DNA of 64,000 nt, taken from positions 1 to 64,000 of the forward strand of contig NZ_JAKSDZ010000009.1 of NCBI RefSeq assembly GCF_023509475.1, given 5' to 3'. The notes under the pieces are model-generated. The model was not told the DNA's origin. It was given only the letters and a program-made list of their open reading frames with translations, and ran no database searches. The position numbers and the translations under genes were made by a program. Source of the DNA: Aestuariirhabdus haliotis. GTDB taxonomy: Bacteria; Pseudomonadota; Gammaproteobacteria; Pseudomonadales; Aestuariirhabdaceae. Below, one piece after another: positions 56,172 to 64,000 of this stretch (the stretch's first letter is position 1; each line of letters begins with the position of its first letter).

Positions 56172-57794
56172 CTAACTCTTCGAAGGCTGAGAACCCGGTT
56201 TTGGTTTACGGGCCAGATGCATTAGTACAGGGCCGGAGGCCTTGGCAAGTGCCTGGAAGTATTGGTAGTGCTGGTCGCTCAGTGGGCGTTTGCTAATGCC
56301 CATATCCGCAAATATCAGGCCGGCACTGCGCTCGCCGGCAAACAAGGAACGCAGGAAAAACTGTTCATTGGCAACCAGACGCAGGAAGGCGGGAGGGATC
56401 TGGTTCCAGAGCGCTGTTTGTTGGGGGCCTTTTACCCAGACGGAAGCCGGTTTTTGCATCAGATTTTGCATTAACGAGCGTTGCGTAAGATCCAGCGTGA
56501 AATGAAGGTTATCGTCCCCGAAGCGTTTGAATGAGATCAGACGTGAACGCTCTTTATTGGGCAGGGCGATCACCACCCGGTCAAAGCCCAGGCCATGATA
56601 GAGAGCTCTGCCTAATAGTTCGGCCAGTTGCGGCAAGCCCTCAACGGACTGCGGTTGTTTGATCAACTGTTGATGAATCGCTTTGAAATGAGACAGGTTG
56701 GCCTTTCGGGGGGTAACGCCGGGTGACGGGGTCTTGGGCACTTTGTGGGCAGACGCTACAGGTTGCTTGATATTGGCTTGTGGAATTGACGATTGTCGGA
56801 CTGGCCATAGCAAAGCCGTGGCGGGAGGCGGCATTAACCAACTCATGGACTCGTGGGAGATATCAATGGCGGTCTGGTGGCACAGATCTGCACTGTCTTC
56901 AAAGTCCCGGTTGATCAGCAGGGCCAGAAGCCGCAAAAGACGTCTCATTCGCGTGCTGTACCAGCCATGATTGGCTTCTTCGGCGATCATGTTGGCGAGG
57001 GTAACCGTGCCGCCGAGGCCATTTTTGATCAGCTTGATCTCACGGTGGTCGTGCATTAAATACAAATAACGATCATAGAAAGGTGCTTGGGCAAAGCGCT
57101 GCAAAACCGGTTTGATCGCGATGCGAGACAGTTGCAACCACTCCGAGGCTGATACTGTTGAGAGCTGCTGACGTTCAGGGGCTTCCAGCTGTGGCAGGGG
57201 CCAGTGAGTATCCATCAGCTGGGTAAGCTCCTCGAGCGTGCAGCCCAGTACTTCCTCTTCGCTCGTCTGAGGGTTTTTTCCTGAGGCTACTTTCGCTTTT
57301 AGTTGCCGCATCTTATTGGGAGCGTAAAGCCATAAAGGCCAACGAACCATTTGGGCGAACATCGCGGTCCAAAATGCCGTTTCGCTGGTCTCCCGGTTGA
57401 GTTCCTGATACCAATGCTGTGCTTGGCGGGCGGCGTGATAACTGCTGGTGATGGCTTGGCAGTAGTACTGACTGGCCGCGCTATGACGGGGATTAATGGG
57501 TTTTAGGCTAGCCAGTAATTGCTGCAGTGGCGTTAGGCCTAACAACGACAGAGCATGCTCGAGATTGATCACTCGGGAGTCGTCTGGTTTGCGTGACTTG
57601 TTTACTGTCGACAGCACATGCAAGCAGATCACCGGGCAAGACTTCATCATTTGGGCAAGACTATAAAGAGAGGTATTCTCATCTTTTAGAGCACCAAGCA
57701 GCTTGTGATAGGAGTCCTCCATCACCGGTAGCGGCTTGCTCTCCAGCAGTGTTTTCCAGTCTTGTGCGGTGCGTATTTCGAGATCGCTGCTCAT
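56172..57794 (-). CDS. HDOD domain protein with C-terminal GAF-like domain
   Basis: A 540-residue signalling protein. Residues about 15-290 match HDOD (KPLPVMEDSYHKLL, LAQMMKSCPVICLHVLSTVNKS, LEHALSLLGLTPLQQLL), which lacks the HD-phosphohydrolase metal residues. Residues about 375-525 look like a GAF sensor (LLGRALYHGLGFDRVVIAL, LRSLFAGERSAGLIFAD). A proline-rich linker (about 335-365) joins them. It lies between rhdA and the divergent motA; a role in motility or stress signalling is inferred from that alone. Confidence 0.82.
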   Translation of the reverse strand: MSSDLEIRTAQDWKTLLESKPLPVMEDSYHKLLGALKDENTSLYSLAQMMKSCPVICLHVLSTVNKSRKPDDSRVINLEHALSLLGLTPLQQLLASLKPINPRHSAASQYYCQAITSSYHAARQAQHWYQELNRETSETAFWTAMFAQMVRWPLWLYAPNKMRQLKAKVASGKNPQTSEEEVLGCTLEELTQLMDTHWPLPQLEAPERQQLSTVSASEWLQLSRIAIKPVLQRFAQAPFYDRYLYLMHDHREIKLIKNGLGGTVTLANMIAEEANHGWYSTRMRRLLRLLALLINRDFEDSADLCHQTAIDISHESMSWLMPPPATALLWPVRQSSIPQANIKQPVASAHKVPKTPSPGVTPRKANLSHFKAIHQQLIKQPQSVEGLPQLAELLGRALYHGLGFDRVVIALPNKERSRLISFKRFGDDNLHFTLDLTQRSLMQNLMQKPASVWVKGPQQTALWNQIPPAFLRLVANEQFFLRSLFAGERSAGLIFADMGISKRPLSDQHYQYFQALAKASGPVLMHLARKPKPGSQPSKS

Positions 57795-57925
57795 AAAAGA
57801 GGTTCGCTTTTTGCTGTTAGCCGTATCGTTGATTATGCTTTTAACTCATTATATGGTTATTTTGCTTTAACGACAGGCATTACCGCCCTCTTAATTAAAG
57901 CTCGATACAGGTTCAGGAAGACAAA

Positions 57926-58777
57926 ATGCTCAAGCTGTTTGGAATGCTTTTGGTGACAATTAGCGTGTTGGGAGGCTACGTTCTCTCGCACGGTAAGCTG
58001 CTGGCGCTATGGCAACCCTTCGAGTTGATCATTATTGGTGGGGCTGCACTGGGTGGCTTTATGATCGCCAACCCCTGGAATGTGCAACTTGCTGTTGCCA
58101 AGAAAATTCCTGCGATGATGTTTGGAAGCCGATTCAATAAACCCTTTTACATGGATTTGCTCGGACTGTTATACGACCTGCTGAATAAAAGCCGCCGAGA
58201 TGGCATGATGTCCATTGAATCCGATGTCGATAACCCCGAGTCCAGCGCAGTATTCACTCGCTATCCGGCGATTCTTAAAGACAGCCACCTGACCGAATTT
58301 ATCGCGGATTACCTGCGTCTGATGTCCTCGGGCAATATGGCGCCCCACGAGCTGGAATCGCTCTTCGATATGGAAATCGAGACCCGCATGGAGGAGTCTG
58401 AACGCCCGGGGGGGGCAGTGATTCGAGTGGCTGATGCGCTACCGGGTTTTGGTATTGTGGCGGCGGTTTTGGGTATCGTGATCTCTATGGAAGGCATTGC
58501 CGGCCCCCCCGAAGAGTTGGGGGCCCACGTTGCCGCCGCTTTGGTGGGTACCTTTCTGGGTATTTTGGCGGCTTACGGCTTTGTTGGGCCGCTGGGCAAT
58601 GCGCTGGAGCAGGGCGCACAGGAAGAGATTAACGGCTATGAAACGGTCAAGGCCTGCCTGGTTGCCTCTCTGGGAGGCATGCCACCGGCGTTAGCGGTTG
58701 AGTTTGGCCGTAAGGCGATCTACAGCGATGTGCGTCCCAGCTTTACTGAGCTGGAGAATCATGTTCGGGGCCGTTAA
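57926..58777 (+). CDS. motA: Flagellar stator subunit MotA
   Basis: Four-helix stator protein that couples ion flow to flagellar rotation. The 283 residues show the first helices (MLVTISVLGGYVLSHG), the large cytoplasmic loop with the rotor-facing charges (ETRMEESER) and the C-terminal pair (LPGFGIVAAVLGIVI, ALVGTFLGILAAYGFVGPLG). AGGAAG precedes the ATG. The 131-base gap to the divergent HDOD gene has no clear sigma-28 box. It ends 2 bases before motB. Confidence 0.95.
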   Translation: MLKLFGMLLVTISVLGGYVLSHGKLLALWQPFELIIIGGAALGGFMIANPWNVQLAVAKKIPAMMFGSRFNKPFYMDLLGLLYDLLNKSRRDGMMSIESDVDNPESSAVFTRYPAILKDSHLTEFIADYLRLMSSGNMAPHELESLFDMEIETRMEESERPGGAVIRVADALPGFGIVAAVLGIVISMEGIAGPPEELGAHVAAALVGTFLGILAAYGFVGPLGNALEQGAQEEINGYETVKACLVASLGGMPPALAVEFGRKAIYSDVRPSFTELENHVRGR

Positions 58778-58779
58778 CC

Positions 58780-59748
58780 TTGAATAAAGACGAATCCATC
58801 ATCATCAAGCGCGTCCGCAAGGGGCGCCATAAGCATCATGGTGGTTCCTGGAAAATCGCCTTTGCGGATTTCGCGACCGCTATGATGGCTTTTTTTCTGG
58901 TGCTTTGGCTGACCTCGCAAACCACTCCGGAGCAAAAACTGGCGATCGCCGGTTTTTTTAATGATCCGGCGGGCTTTAGTGAGCGTGCCAGCCCCTATGT
59001 GATCGATATGGGGGGATCCGCTTCGGTCAATGAAGAAGAAGGTATCGGCTCTCCGTTGGATGAAGAGGAGGCGAAACGACTGGATGCCGAAGAGATCACC
59101 TCCATCGCTGACCAGATTGAAGAAACCCGCCTGGAATCCTTATTAAGCGAACTGCAGGCCAAGGTGGAACAGAACGAAATGCTGCGTCGGTTCAAGGAGC
59201 AGCTGATCATGGAGATCACCCCCGATGGTCTGCGTATACAAGTGGTGGATGATAGCCAGCGCCCAATGTTCGCCAGTGGCAGCTCGGAGCTGAAGTACTA
59301 TTTCGAAGATATTTTGTTGGAAATCGCTCCCCTCATTGGCTCGGTGCCGAACAAAGTCAGCATCAGTGGTCATACCGATGCCACGCCCTTTATGAGGGGC
59401 GAAGATGTGGGTAACTGGGAGCTATCGGCTGCCCGAGCTAATACAGCGCGGCGTACCCTGCTATTTGGTGGTGTCACCGATGAGCAAGTCGCCCAGGTAG
59501 TGGGTTATGGGGATTCCATTCTGTTTGATACCGCCAATCCGACCAACCCGGTCAATCGCCGAATCGATATCCTGATCATGAGTAAGCGCACCCAGAATAA
59601 TATTGAACGTATGGCGGGCGGACTGGACAAGAAGGTGAAACCGGCCCCTGAGGCCTCAGCAAAGCGTCAGGGGGATGAACGATTTAACCTGTTTGATGCC
59701 AAGAAGCGAGCCGGTCAGAACGAGCTGCCTGCCGATCAGAATTTCTAA
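58780..59748 (+). CDS. motB: Flagellar stator subunit MotB
   Basis: Peptidoglycan-anchored stator partner of MotA. Residues 27-45 form the single helix with the ion-carrying Asp30 (KIAFADFATAMMAFFLVLW). The periplasmic part has an OmpA-like domain (SISGHTDATPF, NWELSAARANTARRTL). The gene begins with TTG, fixed by the conserved basic N terminus and helix; GGGG lies about 9 bases upstream. Whether protons or sodium drive it cannot be told with certainty. Confidence 0.94.
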   Translation: MNKDESIIIKRVRKGRHKHHGGSWKIAFADFATAMMAFFLVLWLTSQTTPEQKLAIAGFFNDPAGFSERASPYVIDMGGSASVNEEEGIGSPLDEEEAKRLDAEEITSIADQIEETRLESLLSELQAKVEQNEMLRRFKEQLIMEITPDGLRIQVVDDSQRPMFASGSSELKYYFEDILLEIAPLIGSVPNKVSISGHTDATPFMRGEDVGNWELSAARANTARRTLLFGGVTDEQVAQVVGYGDSILFDTANPTNPVNRRIDILIMSKRTQNNIERMAGGLDKKVKPAPEASAKRQGDERFNLFDAKKRAGQNELPADQNF

Positions 59749-59752
59749 TGTT

Positions 59753-59767
59753 GAGCCGGTGCGGCTC
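59753..59767. terminator. Short hairpin between motB and rsgA
   Basis: A 6-bp stem GAGCCG/CGGCTC with a GTG loop in the 21-base gap between the convergent motB and rsgA stops. There is no T-run on either strand, so any terminator function would be weak. Confidence 0.3.
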
Positions 59768-59769
59768 GG

Positions 59770-60780
59770 TTAGTTACCCGATAAAATATGACGGTAACTA
59801 TCGAGCCGCTGCTGGCTGATTTTACCTTCATCCAGAGCTTCCAATAGTGCACAACCGGGTTCCTGCTCGTGTTGGCAATCGCGGAAACGGCAGTAACCCA
59901 GAAAGGGGCGGAATTCACGAAACCCCTCAATCAGTGTTGGCTGGTCGATATGTCCGAGGCCAAATTCGCGAATGCCGGGGGAGTCGATCAGGTCACCACC
60001 GGCCGGGAAGTGGAATAACCGAGCGGCAGTTGTGGTATGGGTGCCCTTGCCCGTCTGTTCCGACAGGGCACCAACTCGTATATCGACGCCGGGCAGCAGG
60101 GCGTTAATCAGGGAAGATTTGCCGACACCCGACTGACCAACAAACACGCTGGTATGGTCGCGCAGCAGTGCTTTGATTTCATCGAGCCCGGTGCTGGCGA
60201 GAGTTGATGCGTGGATGACCTTGTAGCCGATTCGTTGGTAGCGTGCTAGCAGTTGATCGAAATGCTCGCGGTTGTGCTCGTTCACCAGATCGGTTTTGTT
60301 GAACAGGATTACCGGTTCGATATCGACCGCCTCGGCCGCGACCAGATAGCGGTCGATAAGATTGGCGTGAGGCGTTGGCAGGGGGGCGATGACCTGAACG
60401 ATATAGTCGATATTGGCCGCAACTGGTTTTAATTGGCCGCGGCTATCGGGTCGGCACAGTTCTGAGCGGCGATCCTGGGCCGCGACGACGACGCCACTCT
60501 GGTCCGCGCCGGCTCGCCAGATGATTTTGTCTCCCGTGACCAGTTGGGGCAGGTTGGCCCGCAGGTGGCATCGAAACAATGCATCCGGCTGCCCGATCGG
60601 CTCGACATCGAGCTGACTGCCGTAGTGGGCAATCACCGTGCCTTGCTGTTCGCTACCCAGCTCGCCCGCCTGAAGCTGCTCTTGCACCTTGTCCTCCCGA
60701 GCTTCTGCGCGCTTGGTACGTTCCTGCTGAATCTTCTGGATGCGCCAATTCTGGCGGCGGTTCAAGCGTCGTTTGCTCAG
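59770..60780 (-). CDS. rsgA: Ribosome small-subunit-dependent GTPase RsgA
   Basis: Circularly permuted GTPase for late 30S assembly. Motif order is NKTDL (G4), [15 protein letters not shown] (G1), then DSPG (G3), followed by a zinc site [14 protein letters not shown]. An OB fold occupies about 40-110. The start is proposed at CTG 60780: AAGGA ends 8 bases before it and translation gives [18 protein letters not shown], like RsgA N termini of relatives. The in-frame TTG 60765 (331 residues) lacks a ribosome site at proper distance. Confidence 0.92.
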   Translation of the reverse strand: MSKRRLNRRQNWRIQKIQQERTKRAEAREDKVQEQLQAGELGSEQQGTVIAHYGSQLDVEPIGQPDALFRCHLRANLPQLVTGDKIIWRAGADQSGVVVAAQDRRSELCRPDSRGQLKPVAANIDYIVQVIAPLPTPHANLIDRYLVAAEAVDIEPVILFNKTDLVNEHNREHFDQLLARYQRIGYKVIHASTLASTGLDEIKALLRDHTSVFVGQSGVGKSSLINALLPGVDIRVGALSEQTGKGTHTTTAARLFHFPAGGDLIDSPGIREFGLGHIDQPTLIEGFREFRPFLGYCRFRDCQHEQEPGCALLEALDEGKISQQRLDSYRHILSGN

Positions 60781-60864
60781 GGGGAGTATCCTTGTTTCGT
60801 TTACGGCTGGGCGCCTAGGGCATTATTATGGAGCTTTAACGCGTTATCAACCGGAGAACTGAGG

Positions 60865-61410
60865 ATGTCGAAAAAGGAAAACCTGATATGGATCGATCTG
60901 GAGATGACCGGGCTGGATCCGGAAGCGGATCGAATCATCGAGATTGCCACCATCGTTACGGATCCTCAGTTAAACCTTATTGCGGAAGGACCGGTGATGG
61001 CGGTACGCCAGTCAACTTCCCTGATCGAGGGTATGGATGAATGGTGTACGCGCACCCATGGTGCCAGTGGTTTAACCCGGCGGGTACTCGACAGCACCAT
61101 CAGCGAAGCCGAGGCAGAACAGAAAACGCTGGATTTTTTACGACTCCATACCGAGCCAAACAGCTCCCCTATTTGCGGCAATACGATCGGCCAGGATCGT
61201 CGCTTCCTGGAACGTTATATGCCCGAGCTGGAAAATTATTTTCATTACCGTTACCTCGATGTCAGCACGCTCAAAGAGTTGGCGCGGCGCTGGAAACCGG
61301 AAATTCTGGCGGGGGTGAAAAAGCAGGGTACCCATTTGGCGCTGGATGATATTCGCGATTCCATCGAAGAACTTCGTTACTACCGCGAACATTTCCTTAA
61401 GCTGGATTGA
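60865..61410 (+). CDS. orn: Oligoribonuclease
   Basis: DEDDh 3'-5' exonuclease that clears di- to pentanucleotides, including pGpG from c-di-GMP breakdown. Start at ATG 60865 gives exactly 181 residues, as in E. coli. The acidic residues lie in [26 protein letters not shown] and [14 protein letters not shown]. The promoter probably overlaps the divergent rsgA start. Its last 14 bases overlap the convergent queG. Confidence 0.96.
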   Translation: MSKKENLIWIDLEMTGLDPEADRIIEIATIVTDPQLNLIAEGPVMAVRQSTSLIEGMDEWCTRTHGASGLTRRVLDSTISEAEAEQKTLDFLRLHTEPNSSPICGNTIGQDRRFLERYMPELENYFHYRYLDVSTLKELARRWKPEILAGVKKQGTHLALDDIRDSIEELRYYREHFLKLD

Positions 61411-62470
61411 TCGGGTGGCGCTCCAGCGCCCACTCGATATGCTCCCGTACCATGGCATCTTCAATATCACGTCGGGCCAGCAGCGCATCCACGACCTTTG
61501 GGCTGGTGGGTGCGTTGCCCAGACCGACCGCAAGGTTTCTTAACCAGCCAGCATATCCGCTGCGGCGAATGGGCGATCCGGCGGTGCGGTCCAGGAACTG
61601 CTCTTCGGTCCAGGTGAACAGGTCGGCCAGGTCGCTGCTGTCGAGCTGGTGGCGGGGGCGAAAGTCGGTTTCGCTGCTGGCTTTGGCGAAACGATTCCAG
61701 GGACAGACCAGCTGGCAGTCGTCGCAACCAAAAACCCGATTGCCCATGGGCTCGCGCAGCTCCAGGGGAATGGCCCCCTTAAGTTCAATGGTCAGGTAAG
61801 AGATGCAGCGGCGGGCATCGAGCTCGTGCTCGTTAACAAAGGCATTGGTCGGGCAAACCTCGAGGCACTTTGTGCAGCGACCGCAATGGTCCGCGTCGTC
61901 GGCTTCGTCGAGGGGCAGCGGTAGATCGGTAAACAGCTCGCCGAGAAAAAACCAGGAACCTGCCTGGCGGTTAATCAGCATGGTGTTTTTGCCGATCCAG
62001 CCCAGGCCGCTGCGACTGCCGAGCGCACGTTCCAGCACCGGGGCGCTATCGACAAAAGCCCGGTAGCCATGTTGCCCTACTGCTTGCTCAATCTGTTTGC
62101 CGAGCTGGGTCAGGCGTTTTCGCACCAGTTTGTGATAATCACGGCCGAGCGCATAGCGCGACAGATAGGCTTTGTCGGGGTTGTTTAGAATGCGAATGGC
62201 GTTTGTGTCGGGGGGCAGATAGTCGATGCGAGCACTGATGACTCTTAGGGTGCCGGGCAATAGTTCGGCGGGTCGGCTGCGCATGTTGCCGTGTCGGGCC
62301 AGGTAATCCATCTCACCGTGATAGCCTTTATCCAGCCATTGCTGCAGATGTTGCTCGTGCTCGGCCAGATCGACACTGCCGATGCCTATCTGTTGAAAGC
62401 CCAGCTCTCGCCCCCAGTGATGAATATCGGCGGCGAGTTGCTGGTAATCGAGGGTGCTGTCTTGAGGCAT
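61397..62470 (-). CDS. queG: Epoxyqueuosine reductase
   Basis: Cobalamin and iron-sulfur enzyme for the last step of queuosine synthesis in tRNA. The 357 residues show [16 protein letters not shown] and [11 protein letters not shown], the two 4Fe-4S clusters. The N-terminal half carries [10 protein letters not shown] and [10 protein letters not shown] typical of QueG. The C-terminal HEAT-like tail is present. It is divergent from nnr, with 69 bases between starts, as in Pseudomonas. Confidence 0.95.
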   Translation of the reverse strand: MPQDSTLDYQQLAADIHHWGRELGFQQIGIGSVDLAEHEQHLQQWLDKGYHGEMDYLARHGNMRSRPAELLPGTLRVISARIDYLPPDTNAIRILNNPDKAYLSRYALGRDYHKLVRKRLTQLGKQIEQAVGQHGYRAFVDSAPVLERALGSRSGLGWIGKNTMLINRQAGSWFFLGELFTDLPLPLDEADDADHCGRCTKCLEVCPTNAFVNEHELDARRCISYLTIELKGAIPLELREPMGNRVFGCDDCQLVCPWNRFAKASSETDFRPRHQLDSSDLADLFTWTEEQFLDRTAGSPIRRSGYAGWLRNLAVGLGNAPTSPKVVDALLARRDIEDAMVREHIEWALERHPINPA

Positions 62471-62539
62471 GGGGTTCGTGGTTGTGATCGTTCGGCTCTG
62501 GCATACTGGCAGAAGGGAACAGGATTGCCGGGAGATAAG

Positions 62540-64000
62540 ATGAAACGCAGTCTACCACAGGGGCTCTACCGAGCGGAGCAGGTTCGTGATCTGGATCGTT
62601 TAACCATTGAAGAGCAGGGCGTGCCCGGTTTCGAGTTGATGACACGGGCCGCGCAAAGCTGCTTTGATAGTCTGCTGGAAGAGTACGGTGCTGAAGGTCG
62701 GATCTGCGTCCTCTGTGGCGCGGGTAACAATGCGGGTGACGGCTACCTCGTGGCCGCATTGGCTAAGCAGGCCGGCATGAACGTGTCGATCATCAGTCTG
62801 AGTGAACCCGAAAAGCTCAGGGGGGATGCCGCCAGCGCGTACCAACAAGCGGTCGAGTGTGGGGTTGCTATCCAGTCTTGGCAGCCGGGTATGGTTTTAC
62901 AGGCTGAATTGCTGGTCGATGCCTTATTGGGCACCGGTTTGAGTGGTGAGGTGCGTGGCCCTTATGTCGAGGCTATTACGGCAATCAATGCTACTGGCGC
63001 GGCAGTGTTAGCGGTGGATATTCCTTCCGGGCTCTGCGCCGATACTGGTGCGGAGCTGGGCTGCGCCGTGCGTGCCGATATTACGGTAACCTTTATAGGA
63101 CTCAAGCAAGGGTTGCTAACGGCGCAGGGTCCCCTGTGCACCGGCAAGCTTGAATACGATGACCTTGATGTGCCTTCGCTGGTGTTCCGCCAGCAGCCGG
63201 CCGATGTTGAACTGATCGACCCGAAGCCTCTGTTGGCCAAATTGCCCGTTCGGCAAGCAGATTCACACAAGGGTCGCCATGGGCATGTGCTGGTGGTCGG
63301 AGGTAATCGAGGCATGGGCGGGGCTGCTCTCTTGGCCGCCGAAGCGGCGCTCTACTCGGGGGCAGGGCTGGTGTCTGTGGCCACTCGCGCCGAGCATGTG
63401 AGTGCGTTTATTGCTCGTCAGCCCGAGTTAATGGCGCGCGCGGTTGAGGGTGGGAGTGAGCTGCGTTTGCTACTGGCCGGGAAAGATGCACTTATCCTGG
63501 GGCCAGGCCTCGGGCAGGACGAATGGGCGCAGGAGTTATTACTAACCGCCTTGCGCAGTAATATTCCCCTGTTGCTCGATGCGGATGCTCTGAACCTGAT
63601 TGCAGATAACTCCGATTTGATACAGGTGCATCAAGGTGAGCGTGTACTTACTCCTCATCCGGGCGAGGCAGCCCGGTTGCTGCGCACGAGCACTGAAGCT
63701 ATTCAGCGTGACAGGTTTTTGGCCGTTGCTAGGTTGCAGCAAGAGTATGATTCGGTTGTGTTGTTGAAAGGGGTCGGTACGCTGGTAGCCCATGCCGCGC
63801 CTCCCTTGAGACTTTGCGGTGCAGGCAATCCAGGTATGGCGGTAGGCGGGATGGGTGATCTGTTGTCGGGAGTGATTGGGTCACTGATGGCACAGGGGAT
63901 GACGAGTATTGATGCTGCCACGCTAGGATGCTGGTTACACAGCAAGTCGGCGGACGAAATTGCCCGGTTTCAGGGGCTAAGAGGTTTGCTGCCGAGCGAT
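62540..64000 (+). CDS. nnr: Bifunctional NAD(P)HX epimerase/dehydratase (partial, 3' end cut)
   Basis: Repairs hydrated NAD(P)H. The frame from ATG 62540 is open to the window end (487 codons), so the gene is complete except for perhaps the last 10-25 residues. The N-terminal YjeF epimerase (CGAGNNAGDGYLVAALA, VDALLGTGLSGEVRGPY) is followed by the ribokinase-like dehydratase (HKGRHGHVLVVGGNRGMGGA, LTPHPGEAARLL, GNPGMAVGGMGDLLSGVIG). GGAG lies 5 bases before the ATG. tsaE would be expected next. Confidence 0.95.
   Translation, partial: MKRSLPQGLYRAEQVRDLDRLTIEEQGVPGFELMTRAAQSCFDSLLEEYGAEGRICVLCGAGNNAGDGYLVAALAKQAGMNVSIISLSEPEKLRGDAASAYQQAVECGVAIQSWQPGMVLQAELLVDALLGTGLSGEVRGPYVEAITAINATGAAVLAVDIPSGLCADTGAELGCAVRADITVTFIGLKQGLLTAQGPLCTGKLEYDDLDVPSLVFRQQPADVELIDPKPLLAKLPVRQADSHKGRHGHVLVVGGNRGMGGAALLAAEAALYSGAGLVSVATRAEHVSAFIARQPELMARAVEGGSELRLLLAGKDALILGPGLGQDEWAQELLLTALRSNIPLLLDADALNLIADNSDLIQVHQGERVLTPHPGEAARLLRTSTEAIQRDRFLAVARLQQEYDSVVLLKGVGTLVAHAAPPLRLCGAGNPGMAVGGMGDLLSGVIGSLMAQGMTSIDAATLGCWLHSKSADEIARFQGLRGLLPSD

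Noticed and set aside
60544-60864. Longer Orn starting inside rsgA
   Set aside because: ATG 60865 gives the exact family length; the upstream part is antisense to rsgA.

Overview
The window looks like a chromosomal segment of a free-living gammaproteobacterium from the Pseudomonas-like (Pseudomonadales/Oceanospirillales/Cellvibrionales) side. The clues are gene content and order: aceE-aceF, glnE, ilvE, waaF-waaC-waaG-waaP, a carbamoyltransferase, msbA, hldE, waaA, tolC, thiC, a DUF1249 gene, cpdA, a YqiA-like esterase, parE, parC, an Smp-like gene, serB, a FimX-like gene, psd, rhdA, motAB, rsgA, orn, queG, nnr. From memory this order closely follows the Pseudomonas chromosome; the species cannot be named from the sequence alone.

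Layout. 0.1-2 kb: small membrane or exported proteins (DUF2892, CbiM-like, DsbA-like). 2-6.3 kb: pyruvate dehydrogenase E1/E2 on the minus strand, separated from glnE by a 296-base divergent region with two matching TGTAGT-N3-ACTACA palindromes. 6.6-10.5 kb: glnE and ilvE. 10.6-17.4 kb: lipopolysaccharide inner-core heptosyl- and glycosyltransferases, core kinases and a carbamoyltransferase. 17.4-26.6 kb: an AT-rich accessory block with a GT2 transferase, an O-antigen-ligase-like protein, a membrane-anchored putative transferase, and a nonulosonic (sialic/legionaminic-type) acid cassette neuC-hisF-hisH-wbpG-neuA-neuB. 26.6-36.4 kb: core LPS assembly and export (kinase-like protein, msbA, hldE, waaA), a three-gene oxidoreductase operon, and tolC. 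36.6-44.8 kb: thiC, DUF1249, cpdA, esterase, parE, parC. 44.9-51.6 kb: Smp-like membrane protein, serB, then a c-di-GMP operon (PilZ-like protein, an unlisted 54-residue protein, FimX-like). 51.7-64 kb: epmB/efp/epmA, psd, rhdA, an HDOD-GAF protein, motAB, rsgA, orn, queG and a nearly complete nnr cut by the window edge.

How the genes fit together. Most of 10.6-35 kb makes and exports the LPS core: heptose precursor (hldE), Kdo transfer (waaA), heptose transfer (waaC, waaF), outer core (waaG), phosphorylation (waaP and a second kinase), carbamoylation, flipping of lipid A-core (msbA) and ligation (waaL-like). The accessory block would add a negatively charged nine-carbon sugar. The HisF/HisH/WbpG trio set between neuC and neuA suggests one of its N-acetyl groups is converted to an acetamidino group. 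The efp-epmA-epmB group supplies beta-lysylated EF-P, and the 47-59 kb genes link c-di-GMP reception to surface motility and the flagellar stator.

The best candidate for something new is the nonulosonate-amidination cassette with its linked membrane-anchored putative transferase. Second is the PilZ-like / 54-residue ORF / FimX-like operon. No tRNA, rRNA, CRISPR array, insertion sequence or integrase was recognised.
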